The notes under the pieces were generated by a model. The model was not told where the DNA came from. It saw only the letters and a list, made by a program, of their open reading frames with translations, and made no database searches. DNA of 43,692 nucleotides from Bacteroidaceae bacterium. Lineage in GTDB: Bacteria > Bacteroidota > Bacteroidia > Bacteroidales > Bacteroidaceae. The position numbers and the translations under genes are program-made. Shown one piece after another: positions 1 through 7,920 of the stretch. Where the stretch lies: assembly GCA_017429525.1 (NCBI GenBank), contig JAFROT010000019.1, positions 1-43,692 of the forward strand. Reading direction: 5' to 3'. Each line of letters begins with the position of its first letter. The first letter of the stretch is position 1.

Positions 1-363
1 CAGTCTCCGCACAAACTTATCCCAGTGCGGAATGTTCTGCACCTCGTCCAGAAACACCACCGGCTTTTTACCATACAGTTCCAGATGGGCCTCCAGTAAA
101 CTATTGAAATCTTCTGTCTGGAATTCCGCCAGACGCTCATCCTCAAAGTCCACAAACAGAATCTCGTCCCATCCGATTCCTGCTGCCTGTAGCTGACGCA
201 CGCGCTGATACAGCAGGTATGACTTACCTGCATGTCTCACGCCAACTATCACATAATTGCCATTCTCTTCAAAGTCTATGGGACGGTTCACAATCACCGC
301 CTCATCCACTTCGCGCTGCTTACTAATCAGGCACTGTTTGATGACATCTTTACTGACACTCAT
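1..363 (-). CDS. ATP-binding protein, AAA_14/DUF4143-type ATPase (partial, 3' end outside window)
   Basis: The minus strand is open from an ATG at 363 to the window edge, giving the first 121 residues. A P-loop is visible at about residues 38-45 (GVRHAGKS, fitting GxxxxGKS), followed by a beta strand ending in a Walker B motif (VVFLDEVQNIPHW, about residues 102-114). The pair, with the DEVQ-x-x-x-W signature and the strand ILFVDFED between them, is typical of the ATPases that carry an AAA_14 domain and a C-terminal DUF4143 domain, common and multicopy in Bacteroidetes and of unclear physiological role. A Bacteroidetes -7 box lies 49 bases upstream of the start. The C-terminal half cannot be seen, so the DUF4143 assignment is by family resemblance only. 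Confidence 0.85.
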   Translation of the reverse strand, partial: MSVSKDVIKQCLISKQREVDEAVIVNRPIDFEENGNYVIVGVRHAGKSYLLYQRVRQLQAAGIGWDEILFVDFEDERLAEFQTEDFNSLLEAHLELYGKKPVVFLDEVQNIPHWDKFVRRL

Positions 364-411
364 ATAAATTATATTTAATAAGAATCACATGATTTTATTA
401 AGTTTGGTTTG

Positions 412-419
412 CAAAGTTA
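412..419 (-). promoter_or_regulatory. -7 box TAACTTTG for the partial ATPase gene
   Basis: On the minus strand the octamer matches the Bacteroidetes primary sigma -7 consensus TAnnTTTG and lies in AT-rich sequence 49 bases before the ATG at 363. A TTTG that could serve as the -33 element is present upstream, but its 16-base spacing is shorter than usual. Confidence 0.55.
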
Positions 420-727
420 GATATTTTCTATAAAACAAAATTAATAAATTCCAATTTTTTACAATATTTTCACACTTTTTTATCGCAATTTGATGATTTT
501 TACTCCAAAGTCAATTGTCTCCATATGATCCTTGTCAAAATTAAGCTGCATCATTCTTATATTCTAGAATCTAAGAATGCCTCGTAAAACCATCCTATTT
601 CATAATAGATATTATTTAACACGCTTAGGCACGTTATATAAAGTTAAACACGTTAAATCTTCATCTTTTTCTCTATCCATAGAATCTTTATATTCACTTT
701 TCTACCGTTTTAATCGAAGTCTACTGA
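420..727. other. AT-rich intergenic gap
   Basis: Strongly AT-rich sequence between two genes that point away from each other. No gene, hairpin or RNA gene is recognised. It shows no signal peptide or promoter for the surface protein gene that follows, as would be expected if that gene lost its 5' end here. Confidence 0.5.
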
Positions 728-778
728 TACACAGCATGTTGCAGATACTATGACTGTAAAAGCCTCACTAGCCTCAAC

Positions 779-2014
779 GTGAGTTCCTTCAACACAGCTA
801 ACGTTGACGATATGAGAAATCTGTTCAGTGGCTGCTCCAAACTCACCAGCCTTAATCTCAGCAACTTCAACATAGGAAATGCCGTGACATGGGATCTCCT
901 GACTGGCTGCAAGGGGCTGAAGAGCCTAAACCTTAGTGCCTCGCTTTTGTACAAAATCCAGGATAATGGTTGCACGGGCATCGGCACTGCCACCGCCCCC
1001 TGCACACTCATCTATCCCACTACCGAACACCCGACGTTCACTGAGGTCACCCCAAAATACGTCAGATGGAAGAACGGCTACTTCACCTGCGCGAACATCA
1101 AGCCTTACGCCTGCCTCGATGGCACTTCACTCATCTTCTACTACGACGACTTCTACACCGTGAGACAGGGCGCTACTGACGTCTACGACATGAACACTGC
1201 CAGCAACGACCCAGGTTGGTATGCCAGCCGTACAAACATCACCTCGGTGACGTTCAACTCCTCGTTTGCCAATGCCCGACCCATCAGCTGCTATAAGTGG
1301 TTCTATGGAATGAGTATTGCTGCCATCTCGGGGCTGAACTACCTCAACACCAGCAACGTCACCAACATGTATGGCATGTTTGCCCTTTGCCAAGATCTCG
1401 GAAGCCTCGACGTAAGCAACTTCAACACCGAGAAGGTCACCAACATGGAATCCATGTTCGCAGGGCTGAGCGTAATCAAGAGCCTCGACGTGAGCTCGTT
1501 CAACACCACGAGGGTCACCAACATGCAAAATATGTTCAAGAACTGCAGCCAACTCATTAGCCTCGACCTAAGCAACTTCACGATAAGCAGCTCGACGAAC
1601 ACCTCTGGCATGCTCAACGACATGCTCGGCTTGCAGACACTGACCCTCTCCAGTTCCTTGGTGAACTATCTGAACAGCAATGCCTGCACGCACATCGGCA
1701 CTAACATCTACGGCACCCTCACCACCCCCTGCACGCTCAACTACCCCGCAGGCACCGTCATCGAGAAGGAGGCAACAGGTGCCGGATGGTTCCTGTGGCG
1801 AGGCGGCTACTTCACCAGCAGCTTCCTGCCAGGTGATGTGAACGGCGACGAGAAGGTGACCATCGCCGACGTGACGGCCCTCGTCAACATCATCCTCGGC
1901 AAGGACGACGGTCCCACCCCGATGTACAACCATGACGCCGCCGATGTCAACGCCGACTCCAAGGTAACCATCGCCGACGTCACCGCACTGGTCAACGTGA
2001 TTCTCGGGAAATAA
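779..2014 (+). CDS. BspA-like (DUF285) leucine-rich-repeat surface protein with C-terminal dockerin-like domain, probably 5'-truncated
   Basis: The protein has two DUF285/BspA-type leucine-rich blocks built on the motif LxSLxLSNFNTxxVTNMxxMF (about residues 1-70 and 170-290). Each block is followed by a related segment ending in GYFT. The C-terminus (about 350-411) holds two dockerin-like calcium-binding repeats, GDVNGDEKVTIADVTALVN and ADVNADSKVTIADVTALVN. Such proteins are normally exported and surface exposed. Here the only possible start is a GTG at 779 in mid-repeat; the reading frame stays open back to 728 and still reads as repeat (YDCKSLTSLNVSS), but offers no start codon and no signal peptide. 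The gene is therefore probably a remnant whose 5' end was lost near 728-745. The family call is secure; expression of a functional product is doubtful. Confidence 0.8.
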   Translation: MSSFNTANVDDMRNLFSGCSKLTSLNLSNFNIGNAVTWDLLTGCKGLKSLNLSASLLYKIQDNGCTGIGTATAPCTLIYPTTEHPTFTEVTPKYVRWKNGYFTCANIKPYACLDGTSLIFYYDDFYTVRQGATDVYDMNTASNDPGWYASRTNITSVTFNSSFANARPISCYKWFYGMSIAAISGLNYLNTSNVTNMYGMFALCQDLGSLDVSNFNTEKVTNMESMFAGLSVIKSLDVSSFNTTRVTNMQNMFKNCSQLISLDLSNFTISSSTNTSGMLNDMLGLQTLTLSSSLVNYLNSNACTHIGTNIYGTLTTPCTLNYPAGTVIEKEATGAGWFLWRGGYFTSSFLPGDVNGDEKVTIADVTALVNIILGKDDGPTPMYNHDAADVNADSKVTIADVTALVNVILGK

Positions 2015-2186
2015 GACTCGGCCCCCGCTCGGCCCCAAGGGTGGCTTGAAGGCGAAACTGAATGTTTCGACCATAAAGACTTCGGCACTTCGAGAACCCC
2101 TCCGTCAAGGATGAGGAGATCGGCACAGCTTCTACTCTTTGCGTTTTTTGACGGATTAAGCACTTGAAAGGCTGACGGTTAGAGCC

Positions 2187-2268
2187 AGTGGAGGCTATTC
2201 ATTTTACCTCCATTTTGCTTCCACTAATGAGTGGAGGCTAAGTGGAGGTAAAATGAATAGCCTCCACT
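2187..2268. repeat. 26-bp perfect inverted repeat with nested hairpin
   Basis: Arms 2187-2212 and 2243-2268 are perfect reverse complements. The 30-base loop contains a second hairpin (CCACT / AGTGG, 2221-2234). The word AGTGGAGG recurs at 2187, 2230 and 2241. It lies about 170 bases after the surface protein stop; no T-run follows on either strand, so a simple intrinsic terminator is not the obvious reading. Confidence 0.8.
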
Positions 2269-2408
2269 TGCGTAATATCTTATATTTCAGATTAATAAGC
2301 GACATTTCCAGGCAAATAGTGGAAGCAGGGCCAACATGCCTTGTACTTTTTTATCGCTAACGTTTCCCCACTATGGGAAAACATTCCCGACCCATTGAAC
2401 CGCCTTTC

Positions 2409-2518
2409 ACGTACTATACGCGAAGCCTCACACGTATGTACGTGCAGCCCTTCACGTATATACGTAGAGCCCCATGCGTATATACGTGTGAGCCCCTACG
2501 TCCGTACGTGTAGCGCGC
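2409..2518. repeat. Five-unit tandem repeat, 22-bp period, palindromic core ACGTATATACGT
   Basis: Units begin near 2409, 2431, 2453, 2475 and 2497, exactly 22 bases apart for the last four. Each contains a palindromic or near-palindromic core (for example CACGTATATACGT) followed by an AGCC-type linker. There are no variable spacers, so it is not a CRISPR array. Short ORFs crossing it have no support as genes. A second array of the same period occurs at 25211-25342. Confidence 0.75.
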
Positions 2519-2555
2519 AGCCTCCCCTTGAAGGCGCCTAAAGATATTGACGAAG

Positions 2556-2629
2556 AGATTGACGAAGATTGATGTCCGGATCCATGCAGCAATTGATTGC
2601 TTATTTTGACGTACAATCTTCGTCAATCT
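2556..2629. repeat. Inverted repeat AGATTGACGAAGATTGATGTC, copy 1
   Basis: The left arm at 2556-2576 and right arm at 2608-2629 share a perfect 16-base core (CAATCTTCGTCAATCT in the right arm). The same arm sequence recurs as a perfect 21-bp inverted repeat at 38929-39001, so this is a dispersed family and not a chance hairpin. Confidence 0.7.
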
Positions 2630-2687
2630 GAGCGTCTATCTGGGTGTCTATCTGGGTGTCTATCTAGGCGTCTATCTAGGCGTCTAT
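2628..2687. repeat. 12-bp tandem repeat, five units (CTGGGTGTCTAT type)
   Basis: Five consecutive 12-base units start at 2628, 2640, 2652, 2664 and 2676. They differ mainly at the third to sixth positions (CTGAGC, CTGGGT, CTAGGC). The array begins inside the right arm of the preceding inverted repeat. No gene is associated. Confidence 0.75.
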
Positions 2688-2720
2688 TTCGGGTCATTTC
2701 TATAATGCTTCTCCAAACGA

Positions 2721-2752
2721 CACGGAGGGCGCAGTCTGTTGCACCCTCCGTG
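2721..2752 (-). terminator. Candidate terminator hairpin downstream of gpmI
   Basis: CACGGAGGG (2721-2729) and CCCTCCGTG (2744-2752) form a 9-bp stem with a 14-base loop, 28 bases beyond the gpmI stop. No clear T-tract follows on the minus strand, so the hairpin may act as an RNA 3' end stabiliser or as a weak terminator. Confidence 0.5.
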
Positions 2753-2779
2753 TGGTAGAGTATGTCAGCGTGCTGAGCC

Positions 2780-4300
2780 TTAGTCGTGGATGAGGCAGCG
2801 CCCCGTCATGTCGGCGGGCTGCTGTAGTCCCATGATGTGGAGGATGGAGGGAGCCACGTCGGCGAGGATGCCGTCCTCTACGCGTGCGTCCTTGTTCTCA
2901 GTGATGTAGATGAAGGGCACGGGGTTGAGCGAGTGGGCGGTGTTGGGGGTGCCGTCGGGGTTGATGGCGTTGTCAGCGTTGCCGTGGTCGGCGATGATGA
3001 TGACCTCGTAGTCGCCCATGGCCTTGGCGGCCTCGACGACCTCGCTGACGCACTTGTCGACGGCGACGACGGCCTTCTCGATGGCCTCGTAGACGCCGGT
3101 GTGGCCTACCATGTCGCCGTTGGCGAAGTTGACGACGATGAAGTCGTACTTATCCTCCTTGATGGCAGCTACGAGCTTGTCCTTGACCTCGAAGGCCGAC
3201 ATCTCGGGCTTGAGGTCGTAGGTGGCCACCTTGGGCGAGGCGACGAGGATGCGGTCCTCGCCCTCGTAGGGTGCCTCGCGACCGCCGTTGAAGAAGAAGG
3301 TGACGTGGGCGTACTTCTCGGTCTCGGCGGTGTGGAGCTGACGGAGGCCCTTACGGCTGATGTACTCGCCGAGGGTGTCCTCTACGTTCTCCTTGGGGAA
3401 GAGGATGTGCACGCCCTTGAACGAGGCGTCGTAGGGGGTCATACAGTAGTACTGGAGGCCAGGGATGGTGTGCATGCCCTGTTCAGGCATGTCCTGCTGG
3501 GTGAGCACGATGGTGAGCTCCTTGGCGCGGTCGTTGCGATAGTTGAAGAAGATGATGACGTCGCCCTCCTTGATGGTTCCGTCGACCGTGGCGTTGTTGA
3601 TAGGCTTGATGAACTCATCGGTGACGCCGTCGGCGTAGCTGAGCTGCATGGCTTCGACCATGTCCTTGGCCTGATAGCCCTGGCCGCTGATGAGGAGGTC
3701 GTAGGCAATCTTGACGCGCTCCCAGCGCTTGTCGCGGTCCATGGCGTAGAAACGGCCGATGATGCTGGCGATGTGTGCGCCGGTCTCATTGCACTTCTCC
3801 TGCAGCTGCTGGATGAAGGTGACGCCGGAATGGGGGTCGGTGTCGCGACCGTCCATGAAGCAGTGGACGTAGGTCTCGCGGACCTTGTACTGCTGCGAGA
3901 TCTCGCAGAGCTTGAAGAGGTGTTCGAGCGAGGAGTGGACGCCTCCGTCGGAGGTGAGGCCCATGAAGTGGACAGCCTTGCCCTCGCGCACGGCGTACTC
4001 AAATGCGCTGACGACCTCGGGGTTCTGCATGATGGAGTTGTCGCGGCAGGCGCGGTTGATCTTGACGAGGTCCTGATAGACGATGCGTCCGCCGCCTATG
4101 TTGAGGTGGCCGACCTCGGAATTGCCCATCTGTCCGTCGGGCAGACCTACGTTCTCGCCGCATGCCAGAAGCTGGCTGTGGGGGTAGGTAGCATTGAGGT
4201 AGTCCATGTAGGGAGTAGGCGTCTGGTAGATGACGTCGCCTTTACTTTTGTTGCCGATGCCCCATCCGTCGAGGATCATCAGGAGTGCTTTCTTTGCCAT
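2780..4300 (-). CDS. gpmI: 2,3-bisphosphoglycerate-independent phosphoglycerate mutase
   Basis: This is the cytosolic glycolytic and gluconeogenic enzyme that interconverts 3- and 2-phosphoglycerate using two metal ions and a serine phosphoenzyme. The 506-residue length is normal for the family. The first metal-binding aspartate is D11 in LMILDGWG, the nucleophilic serine is S61 in MGNSEVGH, and late metal ligands appear in GDMVGHTG and ADHGNADN. The substrate-binding insert domain lies between about residues 80 and 300. The gene stands alone with its own -7 box upstream (TACCTTTG on the minus strand) and a hairpin downstream. Nothing is missing or odd in the coding sequence. Confidence 0.97.
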   Translation of the reverse strand: MAKKALLMILDGWGIGNKSKGDVIYQTPTPYMDYLNATYPHSQLLACGENVGLPDGQMGNSEVGHLNIGGGRIVYQDLVKINRACRDNSIMQNPEVVSAFEYAVREGKAVHFMGLTSDGGVHSSLEHLFKLCEISQQYKVRETYVHCFMDGRDTDPHSGVTFIQQLQEKCNETGAHIASIIGRFYAMDRDKRWERVKIAYDLLISGQGYQAKDMVEAMQLSYADGVTDEFIKPINNATVDGTIKEGDVIIFFNYRNDRAKELTIVLTQQDMPEQGMHTIPGLQYYCMTPYDASFKGVHILFPKENVEDTLGEYISRKGLRQLHTAETEKYAHVTFFFNGGREAPYEGEDRILVASPKVATYDLKPEMSAFEVKDKLVAAIKEDKYDFIVVNFANGDMVGHTGVYEAIEKAVVAVDKCVSEVVEAAKAMGDYEVIIIADHGNADNAINPDGTPNTAHSLNPVPFIYITENKDARVEDGILADVAPSILHIMGLQQPADMTGRCLIHD

Positions 4301-4341
4301 ATTCTTTCTGATTTTTATTTAGTTTATTGTCTTAGCGGCTG

Positions 4342-4349
4342 CAAAGGTA
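4342..4349 (-). promoter_or_regulatory. -7 box TACCTTTG for gpmI
   Basis: This is a perfect match to TAnnTTTG on the minus strand, 42 bases before the gpmI ATG at 4300. Purine-rich repeats (GTGAAAA type, about 4358-4390) lie just upstream. Confidence 0.7.
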
Positions 4350-4436
4350 CGGATAAAAGTGAAAAGAGAAAAGTGAAAAGTGAAAAATGAAAGGCTGAAA
4401 GTCGAAAAAGTGGGAAAAAGGCTTCGCCAGGAGTGT

Positions 4437-5939
<1,503 letters not shown>

Positions 5940-5953
5940 GATAGAAAAACAAT

Positions 5954-5991
5954 AAGCCTCTCCCCCATCCCCTCCCCTGTTAGGGAGGGGA
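5954..5991. repeat. GGGAGGGG palindromic repeat, copy c (left terminal inverted repeat of the DUF559 unit)
   Basis: The copy begins AAGCCTCTCCCCCATCCCC and continues into the stem CCCCTCCC-type/GGGAGGGG. It differs from the reverse complement of copy d (6491-6531) only at the two bases after CTCCCCC (AT against GA) across 38 bases. It sits 15 bases upstream of the thrC start. Confidence 0.85.
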
Positions 5992-6080
5992 GCTCAAGTC
6001 CTCTGGAAGTCAGCTGGTTATTTGCATACTTCAAATAAGAAGGAGCGCTTAGCTACAAGAGAGGGAGGAGAGTGAACTTG

Positions 6081-7826
6081 CTATTTGGGATGTGAAATTT
6101 TTAATTTAATATGTTTAATGACATTTGCAGTATCATAAACGACTTCTTCGTTAGTAAAGCGAAGTACTCGATAGCCTTTGTTTTGAAGCCAATCGGAGCG
6201 TTGCTGATCCTCGTTAGCTTGAGTAGGGGTGTTATGGTATTCGCCATCCACCTCTATAATTAGTTTTATAGATAAGCAAACAAAATCTGCAATATAGTCA
6301 CCTATAGGATGCTGCCTACGGAAGAGAACACCTAATTGTTTTCTTCTTAGCTCTTGCCAAAGGATATCCTCAGCGAGAGTGGACTCTTTTCGATTGACGC
6401 GTGCATAATCCTTTAGTATAGGATAAATATCTGATGAAGCAGTACGATAGAAGTTGGAAGCCTCTTTACCATCTTCTCCCGCTCGGCTCTTTCTCCCCTC
6501 CCTAACAGGGGAGGGGTCGGGGGAGAGGCTTGACTGACACATAAACAACCTGATGAACGCATCGCCCTCAAGCAAGCCGCAGGACCCTGCGACGGCTGCA
6601 TCCTCGTCGAAGGTCTGGACGCCATCGGGAGTCAAGCCAGGGGCAAAGATGGCGAAGGGAATGGGCTCGGCCGTGTGAGTGCGATGCTCGCAGGGCGTAG
6701 GATGATCGGGCAAAAGGGCAATGGCTACAGGCGGCAATGAGGGCAGGGCGTCGAGGATGCGCTGAATGAGGCGATGGTCGAGGTCCTCTATCGTACGGAG
6801 TTTGAGCGGTACGGAACCATCGTGGCCTGCCTCATCGCTGGCCTCAACGTGAAGGTAGACGAAATCGTCGCCGCTGCGCAGGGCTTCGATGGCGGCATCG
6901 GCCTTAGCCTCGTAGTCGGTATCGAAGAGGCCCGTGGCGCCAGGGACGTTGATGATGCGCAGGCCCGCGTAATGCCCGATGCCACGAATCAGGTCGACGG
7001 CCGTGATGACGGCGCCCCGACGGATTGCGGGGAAACGTTCGGTGAGCGGAACCATCTGCGGCCGATAGCCCCCACCCCACGGCCAGATGCTGGAGGCCAT
7101 GTCTCGGCCCTCGCGCGCGCGTTCCTTATTAATGAAGTGCTGCGGAAGGAGAATCTGGGAGCGGACGACGAGGTCGCGCAGCAGAGCAGCGGTCTCCTCG
7201 GCCTCGGGCATCTCAGCCTCAATCTGGTGCTGCCGCCAAGGTTGTCCGGGAATATCATGGGGCGGTGTACAGCGGAGATGTTTGTTGCCGCCGTGGACAA
7301 CGAGGAGATGGCGGTACTGCACACCCGTGTAGAAGCGTACGCGCCCCTCGTAGCGGGGGTCGGAAGCAAGACTATCGTTGAGGTAATCGATGAGCGGCGC
7401 AGCCTCTTCGGTCTCAAGGCGTCCGCAGGAATGGTTCTTGAGCGTCTCGCCCTCGATGCAGACGAAATTGCAGCGCAGCGCCAAGTCATCGGGCGCCAGC
7501 TCAACGCCTATGGCAGCGGCCTCCAGCGGGCCACGCCCCTCATAGACGACGTGCTGATCGTAACCAAGGATGCTGCTGTTGGCCACTTCGGAGCCCGGAT
7601 GGAAGCCATCGGGCACAGTCTTCAGACGGCCACATCGTCCATGGCACGCCAACCAGTCCATAGCGGGCGTATCGGCATATTGGAGGAGGGTCTTACCGCC
7701 AAGCGAGGGTACATGCCAATCGGCCATACCGTCGCCAAGAATGATGAGGTGGCGGATAGACCCACCCCCATCCCTCCCTGGCAAGGAGGGAGCAGAATGT
7801 ATTTGAGTGTCAAAAATATTATTCAT
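6081..7826 (-). CDS. apgM: ApgM-family protein (probable homoserine kinase of threonine operon) fused to a C-terminal DUF559 domain
   Basis: Residues about 24-430 are a cofactor-independent phosphoglycerate mutase of the ApgM branch (alkaline phosphatase fold): RHLIILGDGMADW holds the first metal ligand, GSEVANSSILGYD the nucleophilic serine region, and ASDEAGHDG and LLPDHPTPC later ligands. In Bacteroidetes this paralogue sits between thrA and thrC and has been proposed to act as homoserine kinase; a normal thrB is absent here, and gpmI supplies true mutase. The N-terminus is extended by palindromic repeat copy e (residues about 11-23). Copy d at about residues 431-444 joins a foreign DUF559 domain (about 459-581; KESTLAEDILWQELRRKQLG, FRRQHPIGDYIADFVC, IIEVDGEYH), an endonuclease-fold family related to Vsr. 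The start at 7826 is the only upstream ATG. Confidence 0.88.
   Translation of the reverse strand: MNNIFDTQIHSAPSLPGRDGGGSIRHLIILGDGMADWHVPSLGGKTLLQYADTPAMDWLACHGRCGRLKTVPDGFHPGSEVANSSILGYDQHVVYEGRGPLEAAAIGVELAPDDLALRCNFVCIEGETLKNHSCGRLETEEAAPLIDYLNDSLASDPRYEGRVRFYTGVQYRHLLVVHGGNKHLRCTPPHDIPGQPWRQHQIEAEMPEAEETAALLRDLVVRSQILLPQHFINKERAREGRDMASSIWPWGGGYRPQMVPLTERFPAIRRGAVITAVDLIRGIGHYAGLRIINVPGATGLFDTDYEAKADAAIEALRSGDDFVYLHVEASDEAGHDGSVPLKLRTIEDLDHRLIQRILDALPSLPPVAIALLPDHPTPCEHRTHTAEPIPFAIFAPGLTPDGVQTFDEDAAVAGSCGLLEGDAFIRLFMCQSSLSPDPSPVREGRKSRAGEDGKEASNFYRTASSDIYPILKDYARVNRKESTLAEDILWQELRRKQLGVLFRRQHPIGDYIADFVCLSIKLIIEVDGEYHNTPTQANEDQQRSDWLQNKGYRVLRFTNEEVVYDTANVIKHIKLKISHPK
6491..6531. repeat. 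GGGAGGGG palindromic repeat, copy d (right terminal inverted repeat of the DUF559 unit)
   Basis: On the minus strand it starts AAGCCTCTCCCCCGACCCC, the mirror of copy c. It is translated as SLSPDPSPVREG and forms the fusion joint between the ThrB-like enzyme and DUF559. Confidence 0.85.
7758..7791. repeat. GGGAGGGG palindromic repeat, copy e (N-terminus of the ThrB-like gene)
   Basis: The copy reads AGACCCACCCCCATCCC followed by the stem TCCCTGGCAAGGAGGGA. It provides residues about 11-23 (SAPSLPGRDGGGS) in front of the normal family start (RHLIILGDG), so the present start codon comes from upstream of the insertion. Confidence 0.8.
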
Positions 7827-7882
7827 TATAGAGATATAGCTGCGACTACACCTATTTAAAGAAGAGCAATTCCTGAAAGGTA

Positions 7883-7920
7883 ACCACCCTCCCCCTACAA
7901 GGGGGAGTGAGGTGGGGGTC
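7883..7920. repeat. GGGAGGGG palindromic repeat, copy f (thrA-apgM junction)
   Basis: The inner stem CTCCCCC/GGGGGAG (about 7889-7907) is flanked by an outer ACCACCC/GGGTGGT-like stem. On the minus strand it directly follows the thrA stop codon, in the gap before the ThrB-like gene. The sequence is more diverged than copies a-e. Confidence 0.65.

Larger units (their letters stand above)
5954..6531. mobile_element. Putative 578-bp DUF559-carrying element bounded by inverted palindromic repeats
   Basis: Copies c (5954-5991) and d (6491-6531) of one palindromic repeat face each other as near-identical 38-bp inverted repeats. Between them, on the minus strand, lies a DUF559 reading frame (about 6081-6450) that has no start codon of its own and is read through from the upstream ThrB-like gene. 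The unit sits exactly between the expected C-terminus of that enzyme and the thrC start. No target-site duplication is evident at the outer edges. The unit resembles a small transposable or homing-type cassette. The inverted-repeat structure is seen directly; mobility is inferred. Confidence 0.6.

Noticed and set aside
2409-2518. CRISPR array
   Set aside because: Units are contiguous 22-mers without unique spacers, and no cas genes are present; the same applies to 25211-25342 and 41501-41570.
2341-2626. Small ORFs on both strands over the 22-bp array
   Set aside because: Translations simply follow the tandem repeat, with no start context, domain or codon support.
2837-4390. Long open frame opposite gpmI (and similar ones opposite thrA, recJ and the GH2 gene)
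   Set aside because: These are antisense shadows of GC-rich genes, with low-complexity Val/Asp/Gly or Arg/Ser-rich translations and no domains.
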